Shown here piece by piece: positions 35,488 through 48,240 of a stretch of 64,000 bases of DNA. A model generated the notes under the pieces. It was not told the DNA's origin. It was given only the letters and a program-made list of their open reading frames with translations, and made no database searches. Within the stretch, counting starts at the first letter, position 1; each line of letters begins with the position of its first letter. The stretch comes from Centrapalus pauciflorus. Its lineage: Eukaryota > Streptophyta > Magnoliopsida > Asterales > Asteraceae. The stretch is taken from NCBI GenBank assembly GCA_020465985.1, contig JAANYP010001201.1, positions 50,204 through 114,203 of the forward strand, read 5' to 3'. Position numbers and translations under genes: made by a program.

Positions 35488-37340
35488 GATGTTCATTGCA
35501 TGAGTATAGTCGACGATACTCTACTATGAGCTCGGTTTCATATGCTTGTATTGGCCGCCTAGGCAATAATATTATAACATAAGTTAAGTTCTGATGTGGC
35601 CTAGGACGGGTACGGGTTTAGGATGATAATAATATCAACAGTGTACTTAATGCATGTACATATACGCTTAATGTCATACAGCTTGATGGCTGGACATATT
35701 GAACTAACTCCCAATATAGAGATTGATTTTTAATTATGAAAAGAGGCTTATAGTGAGAAATGCCTAATAAAGGTTCTACTACTGCCTCGAAATGTTGGTT
35801 CTCAGGTAAGAAATTTGAATGCCTTGTATATTGAAAGTAATAAGCACCGATAATAATGGTGTGTTTCGAAACCATATTGAATGCTATTAATTAGAAATAC
35901 ATCTCTATAATTCCTTGATGGAATTGTATGATGATGAATGAATCCATTGATGATGATGTTGGAACATAAGTAAATTATGATATATACCTCAAACTAAAGT
36001 GGAATTATTTTCCAAAGGCATTATAGTCATAATAATGATCTCAGTTTATAACTTGGGATGAGATTATAATGAAGGCTACTATATAGCAATTGTCGCTGTA
36101 ATGCGTTACAATCATGACCCTCTGTGGGAAATAGGCGAGGGTGAATTGTCCTCCCCGTCGCTTCTTTGAAATTTTATAAGAAAATGGTTGGTAATAACTA
36201 TTATCTATTCAATGAATGAAATAATGATGTTAAATCTAAGTAAGCCCTTCTTGTATTAAAGGCCGCTAAGTGCCTAACAGTTGGAAGGAATAATAAATTG
36301 AGATAAATGATAAATTCCAAAATATGTATATGTATACACATGCATCTTTAATAAAGACCAAAATAGGTTGTAAGACCTAAAGGTCGATGTACATTACAAA
36401 TATGAAAAAGAATAATAAAGAAGAGTAAAATGCATACCCATGACTATGAAATTAAAAGAGAAGTCCCTTCTAGGGAAAAATTATGAAATTACACTTTTAT
36501 GTTAATTATACAAGTAATGATATATCCCAAAACCCAAATGATCCGTAAATGATACAATTATATTGAGATTGAAACTACATAAGTATATGAGAAATATGGG
36601 AGATATTACATCCTCCAATCAATCTATAATAACTCTATCTAATAGCCCAAGTTGGGACTCAAGTAGAGTTATACTAAAGTTGATAACATTTTGTATAATT
36701 GAAGCATCTAAGGACTTAAATAAGAATTCATTACTTGTTAATAATGTAAAGGATTCCCAGAAATTGAATCCCAAATTATGTATTGTACAGTTGGTTATAG
36801 ATTGTGGGATGAGGGATTTATTATACCGAGTTCCACGTTTTTGGTGCTCTGGTTTTATTTGTTAAAAAGAAAGAGGTCACCTGTAAAGGTGCATAAGTTA
36901 CCATAAACTGAAAGAGGAATATTCCAAAATAAGTATTGTTTGTCTTATAGTGATGATCAGTTTATCGATGGCAAGATACTTTATACCTCTCAGACATTGA
37001 TCAGCAAATTTAATATTATTAACTGAAAGATTCGTGAGGAGGTGTACCAAAGACCTCATTTCGTACTTGATATGGTCATCATGAAGTTGGTTATGCCGTT
37101 TGGACTCACGAATGCACTAGTTGCACTATGGATTAATAATCCTAATATGCTGACATATGTTGGATAAATCAGTTATCGTTTATCGATAATATCCTAATTT
37201 ATTTAGAAATAGAATTTGAATATAATATACATCCTTGGGTGATGTTAAAAATACTTCGCAAGAGAAATTTATGTAAAACTTTTTAAAGGCAATTCCTAGA
37301 TATAAATTTCAAATTAAACTTTATAAGCTTAAATGCAAAC

Positions 37341-37344
<4 letters not shown>

Positions 37345-37425
<81 letters not shown>
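37345..37425. repeat. AT microsatellite
   Basis: About 80 bp of alternating T and A, followed by ACACAC. It lies inside the decayed pol of C. Confidence 0.95.
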
Positions 37426-37431
<6 letters not shown>

Positions 37432-38146
37432 ATGTCAGATATTTTAAATACAATCAGCCTGCTAAAAGATGAACCTAAATTTAAATAGGTACAATTCTTG
37501 GACATATCATCTCCAAGGAGGGAGTACCTTCATATCTCTTTTAAAATGGAGGTTATTTGTTTATGATAGTTGCTGTTAATGCAACTGAATTGAGAAATTC
37601 CGGAGACTGGCTGAAAGATTTAATTTACATTTAAATTTGAGTGTCCCATTAGTTGAGCTTATCTTCTTCTGGGAAATTCTCAAGAATTGAAATTGTTAAA
37701 GGATCGCATATAGGCCCTTAAGCCTGGCGGTTCCGTAATATACTACTGAAAGAAACTTGTAATATAAAGTATACTTATCATTTGAAAAATATTAAAAGGT
37801 ATTGTGATATTAAGCCATGTAATGGTGGTTAGGAATGAAACGTGATGCCTTCGAGTTAAAAACTGATGATTAAATATTAATTAAATAATGATAAGAATGT
37901 CATCAGTAATAAGCTGAACCTATTCATATAAGTTAAACAAGTAGTTAATTACGTTGGAAACCAACAAGTATTATATGCTTGATCAAGTAATGAACCTATG
38001 ATGATAGAAGGTTCAATGAAAAAGAAACCTATAAAGTATGACTCGTTATGAAAGTCACTGAATTAAATCTAAGAAAGAGTCTCACGTATGATTGTTTCCC
38101 AACTGAAGGGAAATTATGATCAGCGAGAAAATATATCTTTAATATG

Positions 38147-38204
38147 ACTAACAATCGTGCAATGAACTGAACATCTAACAATCGTGCAATGAACTGAACA
38201 TTGC
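38147..38204. repeat. 27-bp tandem duplication
   Basis: The unit starting ACAATCGTGCAATGAACTGA occurs twice in a row with almost no change. It lies in the C interior. Confidence 0.85.
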
Positions 38205-38445
38205 TATGAATTTGAAATTTCATGCCTAAGGAGTGAGTATGTAAGAAGTGGATCTTCAACAAAAATTGATATAACAGATCGTTATCGAAATAGTGATGGT
38301 GACTATGTCACTAATATGCTATTAATCGGATAATCCAATAGTTCTAACTGGACATAGCCTACTTACGATGGCACATAACATACATACTAAAATTTATTAA
38401 AGCCTCTGGAAAGTTCTGGATTGACTCCGTGGGCGGAATCCTTTT

Positions 38446-38461
38446 CAAGAGGGGAAGGAGT
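38446..38461 (+). promoter_or_regulatory. Polypurine tract of Gypsy C
   Basis: CAAGAGGGGAAGGAGT directly before the LTR start TGTAACATC. Confidence 0.8.
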
Positions 38462-38590
38462 TGTAACATCTTCAAATTTTTATAATAATTAAACTACTAA
38501 TTATATACTCCACCTATAATTTGGTGAATTAAGTATCCTAATCCATACGCAAAAATGGATTTTTTTTTTTATAAAATCATGCAAGAGAAT
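38462..38590 (+). repeat. 3' LTR of Gypsy C, first 129 bp, interrupted by element B
   Basis: Matches 32853-32976 with few substitutions and a longer T run. It stops at GCAAGAGAAT, where Copia B begins. In the 5' LTR the sequence goes on ATATAAATACA, which should reappear to the right of this window. Confidence 0.9.
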
Positions 38591-39673
38591 TGTAGTCCCA
38601 AAAGGTTTTCCTAGTATGTTGCTCTAAGCTATAGAGGGGGGTGAATACAGCTATTTAAAATTCAACACACTTTTATCAATGTTTGTGTATATTATCAACA
38701 AGTGTTAATTACAAACAAGCCTGAACTGCAAAATGGTTTAAGCTGAGATGATAGATACAACAGATGTTTAACTAATCTAAGACACACTCAGACTAGACAC
38801 AATGAATACACTCACTAAGATGAACTCACTATTTACAAGACAAACAAATGAACAACTTGAATAAGAACAGCTTGGACACACGTTACTGTTTTATTCAAGC
38901 AGACTTGCATGCATGAAAACACACTTCTTTGCACGTTCTGAATATCGCACTCTTGGTTATCTCACATTCCTTAGAAGCTTCCTTTTATACTCTCACTAAG
39001 AATCTCAGGGAAGCTTCCTCATTGGACATAATGGGATGTCTTTCCAAAATGACAAAACAACTTTTCTGCACGTTCTAACAAAGCAGAATTGTCTTTACAT
39101 TGCAGAATCTTTGTCTTTTCATTTTTGTCTTTGTTGTAGAAGGCTTTAACTAAAGAGGAATGTCAACTTTAAACCTTTCATCTACTGTTATGGCCATCTT
39201 GATATAAGAAATGGTCTGTCAGCCATTTCAAATATCGACTTTGTCTTCATGTAACAGAACAGCGTAGGCAGTCTTTGCAGCTTCTGTTTTTCCACTTTGT
39301 CTTCGACTTTGAAAACAGATCTTGTAGTCCAAAACAATACATGAGGACATGGAAACATATTCCATAAAGTGTTTAGTCTATTCACAAAGAACAGAACACT
39401 TAGAGATTGTCCAAACTGCTTAACAAGATAGAGCAGCGTAGACAGTTTATGTTCAGCATGTTCAACAGAATAGAACAGCTTGGGCAATCTGCCTTAGTTG
39501 CAACAAATGCAACAGGGTAAACAACTTTGACTTATATTGCAAATCACTTATCAGGTTTTAATAAGGCATTAACAGGCCTCAAACTATACCTTCAAGTGCA
39601 TCAAATAGGTTTGATTAATAATCTCCCCCTAAGATGTAGAACAGGTTTGACTGAGGCCTTTTTGTGCCTAACA
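38591..39673 (-). repeat. 3' LTR of Sirevirus-like Copia element B
   Basis: 1083 bp, TG...CA, related to the A LTRs but clearly a separate subfamily. A purine tract follows at 39674-39685 (ATAGGGGGAGAT on the minus strand). TATA box at 38981-38989. The likely target duplication is AGAAT (38586-38590); its partner is outside the window. Confidence 0.9.
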
Positions 39674-39839
39674 ATCTCCCCCTATTTGCAATAATCGGTC
39701 TAAGCTGATTATATCAATAATCACTATATATTTTTACAATACGCTTTGATGAAATGAAATTCCAACATTGAAGTAAAGTAAAAGATCAGTTTATATATAC
39801 ACTGATATTGATTGCAAACAACATATGTTTTTACAAAAG

Positions 39840-39899
39840 TACAACTAATGTACTAAAGTGGATTACAACTGATGTAATAAGAAAGTTACAACTAATGTA
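39840..39899. repeat. TACAACTAATGTA repeats beside the B purine tract
   Basis: Copies at 39840-39852, 39864-39876 and 39887-39899, plus a weaker one at 39906-39918. Spacing and place match those in A1 (1828-1906), although the bases between copies have changed. Confidence 0.8.
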
Positions 39900-40024
39900 A
39901 TGAAGTACAACATATTTACAAGGAGAAATTTCAACAACTTTGGACTGTTGATAGTGGGAGCAAAAAATGGCAAGTTTGTCCAACTTATGGATAGCTTCCA
40001 TTCTTAATCTACTCAGCAGTAGAT

Positions 40025-43000
40025 GGACCTCCAAGCTGTTGTGGTCTTTCTTCGAACATTTATTCAAAATGCTCTCTGGCTTCATCAATTTCCTCCATTT
40101 CAATTCTGAGGAACATGAATTTAGGATGTTGAAGCTCTCCTCTCTCATGGAAGCCTTTGAGCTGTTTCCAGATAGCTGCTCTCCAATCTTGAAGATTGTT
40201 TAAAGGAGTTGGCAAGTCTAAAAGCTACAAGCTTCTTAATACCAACCTTATGCAAATCAGATTCTCTTTGGAAACACATTTTCTTTGTTAGGTTATCCAC
40301 AAAAAAAAACCCTAAACTCAGGTTCTTCTATAAGTTTGTCTTCCTCAGGTTCCACTCCTCTGGACAGGCTGTGATTTACTCCCTTAATCTCAACAGCTAG
40401 AATGCCTTGCTCAATTATCATTAGGAGTTCTTCCAGCTCAGTATCCTTCCTCTTTCTCCTGGCCTTAATCTTGGGTTCAACCACTGAGGTACCCTTGATC
40501 TGTTCTTTTGAGATCAGGCCAAGATTCTTGACTCTTTCCATTAAAGTTTTGACATATGCCCTGATAGTCTTAGCAGTTTCAGACTTAGATTGACTCAAGG
40601 CAACTGCCAATTCAACCCACTCTCTGTACCCCATTTGAGCAACATCAGTGTGTTCATATGCTTCCAGTTCTGGACCTTCAGCGCTAGCCTGGTTCTTTGA
40701 AGCTTCCACTACTTGCCTTTCTTTGATATGGGGACAACTTTGACAATTGTTTCCTTGGCAAGCCTTCTGTTGGCAACATCAAAGAATTTCTTCCTTGCCA
40801 ATTTGTCAAAGTGTATTTGGGCTTTTGCTGAGGAGGATGTTGACTTTGATTTGATCACAGAGACCGGAGCACCCTTTTCTTTCTCTCATTCTTTCTCAGC
40901 CACTGACTCGTTAGCAGCCTCTAGCAGTTTCCTTTGAACATCCAAGGAAGGCATTTTAGCTTTTCTTGCCTCCTTGTATGCAAAGGCCTTTGCAGCTTTA
41001 GCAGAGGCTTCTTCTCTCTTTAGCTTTTCTAGGATCTGAAGCTGCTCTTCTTTGAATTCATAATAAGTTTCCATGGGGAGACCCATGTCTTTGGCCCGAG
41101 CTTTATCAAATTTTAGTTGAGCAGCTTTGAGATAGTCAGTGTCTACTGAGGCTTTTCTCTTCCCTTTAGCTGTCGTGGTTATGACAACTTTAGTTTCCTC
41201 TTCCTCTTCCTCTTCAGTTTGCTCCAAGATCAGATGTCTCCTTCTGCTTGGCCTGTTCCCAGGAATGGATTCCTCCCCCTTAGATGGTGCAGGGTTTGGA
41301 GATCCAGCCTGAGTAGGCTAAGCAGCTTCAGTTATTTTGGAGACATCTACAATAGGACCTGTTTGGGAAAAACCTGCTGCTTGTCCCACTGATGTTGATT
41401 TCTCCTTAGAGGGAGATGAATATTTCTCCCCCTTAGAATTGGTCTTTGAGGAAGATATCTTCTCCCCCTTTGAAGGAGATGGCACTAAACCTTCAACAAT
41501 GGGTCTGCCTGTAGGAACATATCCAGCAGGCTTGGCAGCAGTTTTGGCAGCAGGTTAGAACCAACAAGGCTATGCACTACGAAAGCCAAGTTATCCTTAA
41601 CCTCTGCAAATTTGGTAACACAGGATTGAAGAGAGGTAGAGTTAGAGGTAGCAAGGGATGACAACTGAGCAATGTCTTCCCTATCAGAAGCTGTGAACAC
41701 CAAACTTTGAAGTTGTGCAAGATTTATTTCAAGAGAATCTTGGATATCATCAAAGTTTGATGACACAGAATTGGACAGAGAGACCACTAGAGTGTTCAGG
41801 CTGGCCAAGGTGGAAGGGAGAGTGTTTGTGCAAGTATCAAGTAGAGCTGACAGTTGTTGGGAAACAGCTGACAGTGAGGACACAGAGCCCTGTTGGGAAG
41901 AAAGAATTGTTGAGAGGGTAGAGGAGAGTGTTTGCAGTTGTGCAGTGAGTGCAAGCAGCTGAGAGGATTGATCAGCTTGGGGAGCATGGGTGGGAAAAGA
42001 AGTCCTGAACGAATTAAGGAACCCCTGAAGTTGAGCAGACACAGAGTCTGATATGATAGAAGGTAGGGAGGTCATTGAGGTTTCCAAAGAATCAACGTTG
42101 TTCGTCAGCAAAGATAGATGATCCTTCAAAGGAAGATCTTTGGGGGATAAAGGAGTATCTGTGGATTGTTTGGACTGGGTAGATGGTGAAGAATGTGAAT
42201 GTGATGGTGATGGGGAAGATGTAGGAGTTTGTGCAATAGTGGGGGAAGGCAGGGAGACTTTGAAGAGTACTTCCATAGCCTGGGCATATGTTAGATGGCC
42301 CATCTTGGAAGGGTCAAGGGAACCTTCAGCAGTGGCTATATCTGCATCATAAGGAGAAGTGGTAGGAGTTGGTGGCCTTTTAGATGTTGCTTGTGTTGTA
42401 GCACCTTCATAAGACCTGGGGTGGTTCCCTCAGTAGCACCTTGGTTTCAGGCATCTCTTCATGGGGAGAAGAGATGTGCATTTCAACATCATCAGTGGTG
42501 AAACCTGATGATGGAATGTGCACTTGGCGAGCAGCCTCACCAGAGGGATGGTCCATTCCCTCAGGTTCATTAGCTTGGGATGAGGGTCCTTCAACAGTTG
42601 TTGGGTGTACAACAGCTGCATCACCAAGAGCAGAAGTTTGAGGCTGATCTGCTGGATGGTCTATTCCAGCAGCTTTGGCACCTCGTGCAGACTCAGATGG
42701 TGTAAGAGAAGTATAAGGTGGAGACTGTATGGACTCAGTATGGAGTGGAGTGAACTCCTGTCTTTCAATACCCGCAGCCTGTTAGGAGGCTGGGATAATA
42801 GATGTGGTAGTCTCCGTTTGTACAACTGGTTCCTGTTGGGAGGAACCAGAGGGTCTAGGCTGACTCTGGGTGGACTCTTTTTGGAGTGAAGCCTGCTCCA
42901 AATGTGCTGAACTTTTTCCCAAAATAGAAAAAGCAGCAGGGGTTGCTTCTTTTTTAACTGACTCCTGTTGAGAGGGGTTAGAATGGCTAGTTTGGGATGA

Positions 43001-44220
43001 TAGTTTCTTTTTGGCTAGGGATTTGCGTTGGTTATATGATTTGAGGGATGAAGTGGAAGATGGATGTTGTGGCAAAGTTATGTGGGGTTCTGTTTGGACT
43101 GGATGTGAGACTGGGTCAGAAACAGGAGGGTTAACCTGTTCCATGGTCTCAGGTGCCACAGAGGCACCAGGTTCAACAGATGAAACAGGGTGAGGAGTCT
43201 GCTCCCCCCCTCAGCCACTGAGGCTGATGGGGCAGACTTAGACTTAACTGTTTTAGCCTTCTTGCGGACAGGCTCAGCTTCAGTCAATTCCAGGCCCCTT
43301 TTCACCAGCTTGGGCCTGGATTTCGATTTTATCTTGGGAGCAGCCACTGGATCCACCCTCACAGTAGAGGGTCCTTCCACCAAACCAAGTAACCTCCTCA
43401 TTAGTGTTGACAAATTGGGTTCATTGGCAAGAAATGGGGTGTAGAAAACCTTGTTTCCTATTATAGGAAACACAGCATTGACAAGTATGGTTGAGAAGTG
43501 TAGAGATACTCACCACATACATTTTTAAAGATGAGGCTTAAGAATCTTGGATATCTGGCAGCAGCAGGGCGATGTTCTTGCTGTATCAAGTTCTTCAAAT
43601 TCACAAAGATCCATCTGGCCATGTTCAGTGTAGTCCCATCCACAAACTGCAGTCACTATGGGAATTTCATCCCTGCTAAGCTGGTCAAAGGAACCAACTT
43701 TGCAGCCAAAAGACATCACCACTGAGGCAAATAGGAAATTGTAACTAGGTGATAAATCCCTCCTGAATAGTGTAGCTCCAACTTTTGGTTTCGCTACGCC
43801 ATAGAAGCGTAGCAAGTTGCCCATATGATCATCCTCATGTTGTGGTTTATCATAGGTTTCAGCAACAGGAAGATGAAGAACTTCCCTGAGAAGAGCAGTA
43901 GTTATCTCAATGGTTTGAGACCCATTGAGGATGGTTCCCCTGATGGTCTTGGTTGAAGGATCATAAGCACAGGTGTACCAAAACTCATAAACCATCTCCT
44001 GGTACAGAACACCAGGAGAGGCAGTCTTAGCATAGTGCAGGGGATGAACTTGCAGAAACTCCACCATATTTTCATACCCCTTTCCCACATAGTTTTTGGG
44101 AATGGTTAGGTTGGCTATGTAGTTGGTGGGTTTGAGAGTGAGAATTGTGGTGACAGAAGGATGTTTTTGAACATCGTCACCAACGAATACTGGTAGCAGG
44201 GGGTTGTTTTGGTGAGCTAT
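40025..44220 (-). pseudogene. Env-position extra ORF of B, multiple frameshifts
   Basis: Same protein as the A1 ORF along its whole length. The start codon position reads ATA (44218-44220) instead of ATG, in a frame that is otherwise open (IAHQNNPLLPVFVGDD). A one-base insertion near 43661 and another shift near 43475 break the N-terminal domain. Further shifts separate the Ser/Pro-rich part (42782-43159, ending TAA 42782-42784), the Leu/Ser repeat part (41485-42303), the acidic and coiled-coil part (40886-41227, with a Glu run) and the C-terminal part (40293-40709). The end is set by comparison with A1 and is approximate. At two A1 stop sites B keeps CAA. At a third Gln pair it has its own stop one codon away. 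Confidence 0.75.
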
Positions 44221-44221
44221 T

Positions 44222-44911
44222 TGGAAAGTAGTAGGATGAAGGATTGCTTGACACTTAGTCGATTTAGGGTATTTCAGGTAGTTATGGAAGCAGTAGAGAA
44301 GAAGAAGAAGAAGATGGAACAGTGAAAGAGGTATTTATAGGATTTGAATGTGAGTGATTAGGAGAGAGAAATGTTTGGGCGGTTGATTTGAAATGTTCTT
44401 TAACTAGAAAACGGAACGGTTTGCCATGTTAGAACGGTTGTCAGACCACTTGACCCTTTTAACTACTAACACACGTTAACAAACATTATCTGCAGGTAAT
44501 TAAGTGAAATACATACATAATTTAAGAAACTTAAACATGAAGAAAGGTAATTAAAACTGATGTTCCAAGTTGTTGTTCAAACCTGTGATGAGCAGGTTTT
44601 ATCACAAACTGATCATCCCCAAGTTGTTCATTTAACCTGTGTAGCTAGATGAGAACAGGTTTCTGTTCAATAGCTGATCAGGTTACAAGACGATGTCTTG
44701 TATGATAGGTTGAGAGAGTGAGCATGTTAGAGGTTTGTACAACAGAACAGGTTTGAGATTAAAACGTATTTTGTCAAGCCTGTTATATGTCCAAGCTGTT
44801 CAAGTTTTCAGAGACTAGCTAAGTACAGAATAAGTAGAGCCTGTTCTGTCCAAGCTGTTTTGTGAAATCTAAAGAATTTGAACATGTGATCTTTAGAGCA
44901 TCAATTGACAC
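44222..44911 (-). other. B spacer between extra ORF and pol
   Basis: Non-coding. It carries AAGCTGTTC-, AACAGG- and AGCCTGTT-type words as in A1, with conserved layout. No gene is seen. Confidence 0.6.
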
Positions 44912-47900
44912 TTAGTCACTTTTATTTAACATGCCCAGCTTGCTTACAATGTAATTAAACCTGTTTTCATCAAGAGGTTTGGTGAAAATGTCTACAAGCT
45001 GTTCATCTGTGGAAATAAAACTTACCTTCACAGTACCTTTCTAGATGTGATCTCTGATAAAGTGATGTCTGACTTCTATATGCTTTATTCTGGAATGAAA
45101 AACTAGATTGTTGGAGATAGTTATGGCACTTGTATTATCACACAGAATAGGAGTTTTCCTATATACAAGTCCATAATCCTCAAGCTGATGTTGCATCCAT
45201 AGAATCTGCCCACAGCAGCTTCCAGCAGCAATGTACTCAGCTTCAGCAGTAGAAGTGGAAACAGAGTTCTGTTTCTTGCTACACCAACTGATCAACTTTC
45301 CACCAAGGAGTTGACATCCACCTGTTGTGCTTTTCCTGTCTAGCCTGCATCCTGCAAAATCAGAATCTGAATAGCCAATTAGTTCAAGGCTGGAGTCTTT
45401 GGGATACCAAAGACCCAAACCTGGTTGCCCTTTAGGTATCTGAAGATTCTTTTTACAATAGCTAGATGGGATTCCTTAGCATCAGCTTGAAACCTAGCAC
45501 ATAAACAGGCAGCAAACATGATATCTGGTCTACTAGCAGTTAAGTATAGCAAGCTCCCAATCATGCCTCTGTAAGCTGTTACTGAAACAGCTTTGCCACT
45601 GGCATCAGCATCCAATTTTACATTGATTGTCATTGGGGTTTTGATGGGAGAACTTTGATCAAATTTAAACTTTTTCAAAAGATCTAAAGTATACTTTCTT
45701 TGATTAATAAAAATTCCATTTGAGGTTTGTTTAACCTGTAATCCTAGATAGAAAGTAAGTTCACCCATCATACTCATTTCATATTGTGATTTCATGAGTA
45801 GTGAAAATTTTTTGCATAGTTGCTCATTAGTAGAACCAAATATTATGTCATCCACATAAATTTGAACAAACATAATATCAGACTTCACCTTCTTTATGAA
45901 CAATGTGGTATCCACTTTACCTCTGGAGTAGCCATTGCTCATAATGAAATCAGTAAGAGTGTCATACCAGGCTCTAGGGGCTTGTTTTAGACCATAGAGA
46001 GCTTTGTCCAACTTATAAACAAAACCTGGATGTTGTTCACTTTCAAAACCTGGAGGCTGCTTGACATATACTTCTTCCTGCAACTTACCATTCAAAAATG
46101 CACTATTCACATCCATTTGAAATACCTTCATGCTCTTGTGGGCAGCATAGGCTAGAAACAAACGAATTGCTTCTAACGTGGCCACTGGAGCAAATGTTTC
46201 ATCATAGTCTATCCCTTCTTCTTGTCTATAACCCTGAGCAACCAGTCTTGCCTTATTTCTAATGACATGACCTTGCTCATCCATCTTATTTCTGAAAACC
46301 CACTTGGTGCCAATTATGGTTTTACCTTTAGGAACAGGAACCAACTTCCATACTTTATTTCTCTCAAACTAATTGAGCTCTTCTTGCATGGCAGTGATCC
46401 AATTGGCATCTTTTAGAGCATCATCCAATTTCTTTGGCTCCATCAGGGACACAAAGCTAGAAAACATACAGAATTTTCCTAAGTTGTCCCATCTTGTTTG
46501 TACCCCTTTATTGATGTCACCAATTATTTGATCATTGAGGTGACACCTGATCCACTTAGGAACATGTCTCAATGAAGATTCTCCTATATCATTTTCATCT
46601 TCATCAGGTTTTGTCGAACAGCTTTCAAGAATTTCAGACACCCTGTTATCTTGAGCCTGTTCACCTGTTTAACATGAATCTCTATTGTTGAACACATCAG
46701 TAGAGGATCCAGGGAAATCAGCATTGATTGGTTCTTAACATGGTGTATTAATTATGTCAGTACACTTATTCACACATGGTGTATCAACATAGTCATCATC
46801 ATGTCCATTGTGATTAACAGGTTCCACTCTGGGTGAAGTGGAAGCTTTTGAGTCCTTTTCTTCATTGAGATCATCAAAGTTGAACTCTCCTGAAACTGAT
46901 TCAGGAACAGCTTTGGTGGGGGCACTCGTAGACTCCTCAAAGGTGACATTGATAGATTCATCTATCACCTTTCTTTTGTAGTTGTATACTCTTTAGGCTT
47001 TAAAGATAGAAGAATATCCAACAAACACACCTTCATCAGCTTTGGGTTCAAATTTTGCCAGTTGGTCCCTCTGATTCAGAATGAAGCAGGGGCATCCAAA
47101 TACATGGAAATAACTAATGTTTGGCCTCCTCCCTTTTATTAACTCATAAGGAGTCTTATTGAACCTTTTCACCACTAAGGATCTATTTTGTGTGAAGCAT
47201 GCAGTATTGACAGCTTCAGCCCAAAATGATGAAGGTAAACCCGATGCACACAGCATGGTTCTAGCAGCTTCAATAAGAGTTCTGTTCCTCCTTTCAGCAA
47301 CTCCATTTTGTTGTGGAGTTCTTACAGCTGAAAAGTTTTGTGAGATCCCTCTTTCTTCACAGAAGTCCTCAAGAGTACTATTTCTGAATTCAGTACCATG
47401 ATCACCTCTAAGTTGCTTAACTTGAGCAGAGTTCAGCACCTCCATCTTTTTGATAAATCCAATAATTTCTCTAGCAGTCTCTCCTTTGGTCTTCAGAAAA
47501 ATCACCCATGTAAACCTGGAGAACTCATCAACCATTACTAGAGTGTATATTCTACCTCCCAGACTTTGGACACTAACAGGTCCAAACAAGTCCATGTGGA
47601 TTAAGAAGAGAGGAGTATCAATAGAAAATTTATGCTAGGATTTAAAAGATGTTTTTCTCTGCTTGCCTTTCTCACAAGTAGTGCAGAGTTTATCCTTAAC
47701 AAAGGTTATAGAAGGCAAACCTGTTACCAACTCTTTCTTACAGAGTTTGTTGATATTCTTGAAGTTCAGATGTGACAGCCTTTTGTGCCATAACCAGTTC
47801 AGGTCTGCATTGCTTCTTAAGATAAAGCAGGTTTCAATTGTGGGATCAGCAGACTTCATGTCCACAACATATACACCTTTCTTCCTATGTGCACACAGCA

Positions 47901-48240
47901 CAACTTTGCCTTGGGGATCCAATATGTACCCCAGGTTCTCATCAAAGTTAACCTTGTAGCCAGCATCACACAGTTGACTTATGCTTACAAGATTGTGTTT
48001 TAGCCCAGACACATAGGCTACTCTTTTGAATATAGCAGCACCAGCTTGAAGGGTTCCATATCCCTCTGTGGATCCCTGAACATTATCACCAAAGGTGACT
48101 TTTGTCCCTTTTTCAGGCCTGAGATCACTCAGCAAGTCCTTACAACCTATCATGTGGCCTGAGCAGCCACTGTCTAAGTGCCAAACCTGGGATGGTTGTT
48201 TAACCTACAGAGTGTCATGAGAAAATATTAGTTATTTTAA
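44912..48240 (-). pseudogene. pol: Copia pol of B, decayed
   Basis: Protease HLDSGCSGHMIG (about 48180-48150), integrase (HKRLSHLNF; MDLFGPVSVQSL; DHGTEFRNST; TPQQNGVAER), a linker rich in Asp/Asn/Ser, RT ([29 protein letters not shown]) and RNase H (GYSDSDFAGC; STAEAEYIAA). The RT frame 45379-46344 is open for 321 codons. Breaks include TAG near 48205 (Gln in A1), TAG 47635-47637, TAA near 46993, TAG 46369-46371 (Gln in A1), a frameshift near 45410 and TAG 45041-45043 (Gln in A1). It ends LGMLNK then TAA at 44912-44914. The upstream edge is approximate because the gag-pol junction has shifted. Confidence 0.9.

Larger units (their letters stand above)
35488..38461 (+). pseudogene. Internal region of Gypsy C with heavily decayed pol
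   Basis: No frame longer than about 100 codons is open. Traces of Gypsy pol can still be read: RT near 37030-37130 (IREEVYQRPHF ... MPFGLTNA) and the RT end near 37490 (GHIISKEGV). RNase H-like traces follow to about 37800. Gag is not recognisable. A long AT dinucleotide run (37345-37425) lies between the RT pieces. The element ends in a purine tract. The LTR starts are about 96% alike by eye, so the interior looks older than the insertion. Confidence 0.65.

Noticed and set aside
36563..36865. 100-codon plus-strand frame in the C interior
   Set aside because: No recognisable domain; it lies in a decayed Gypsy interior and is most likely accidental.
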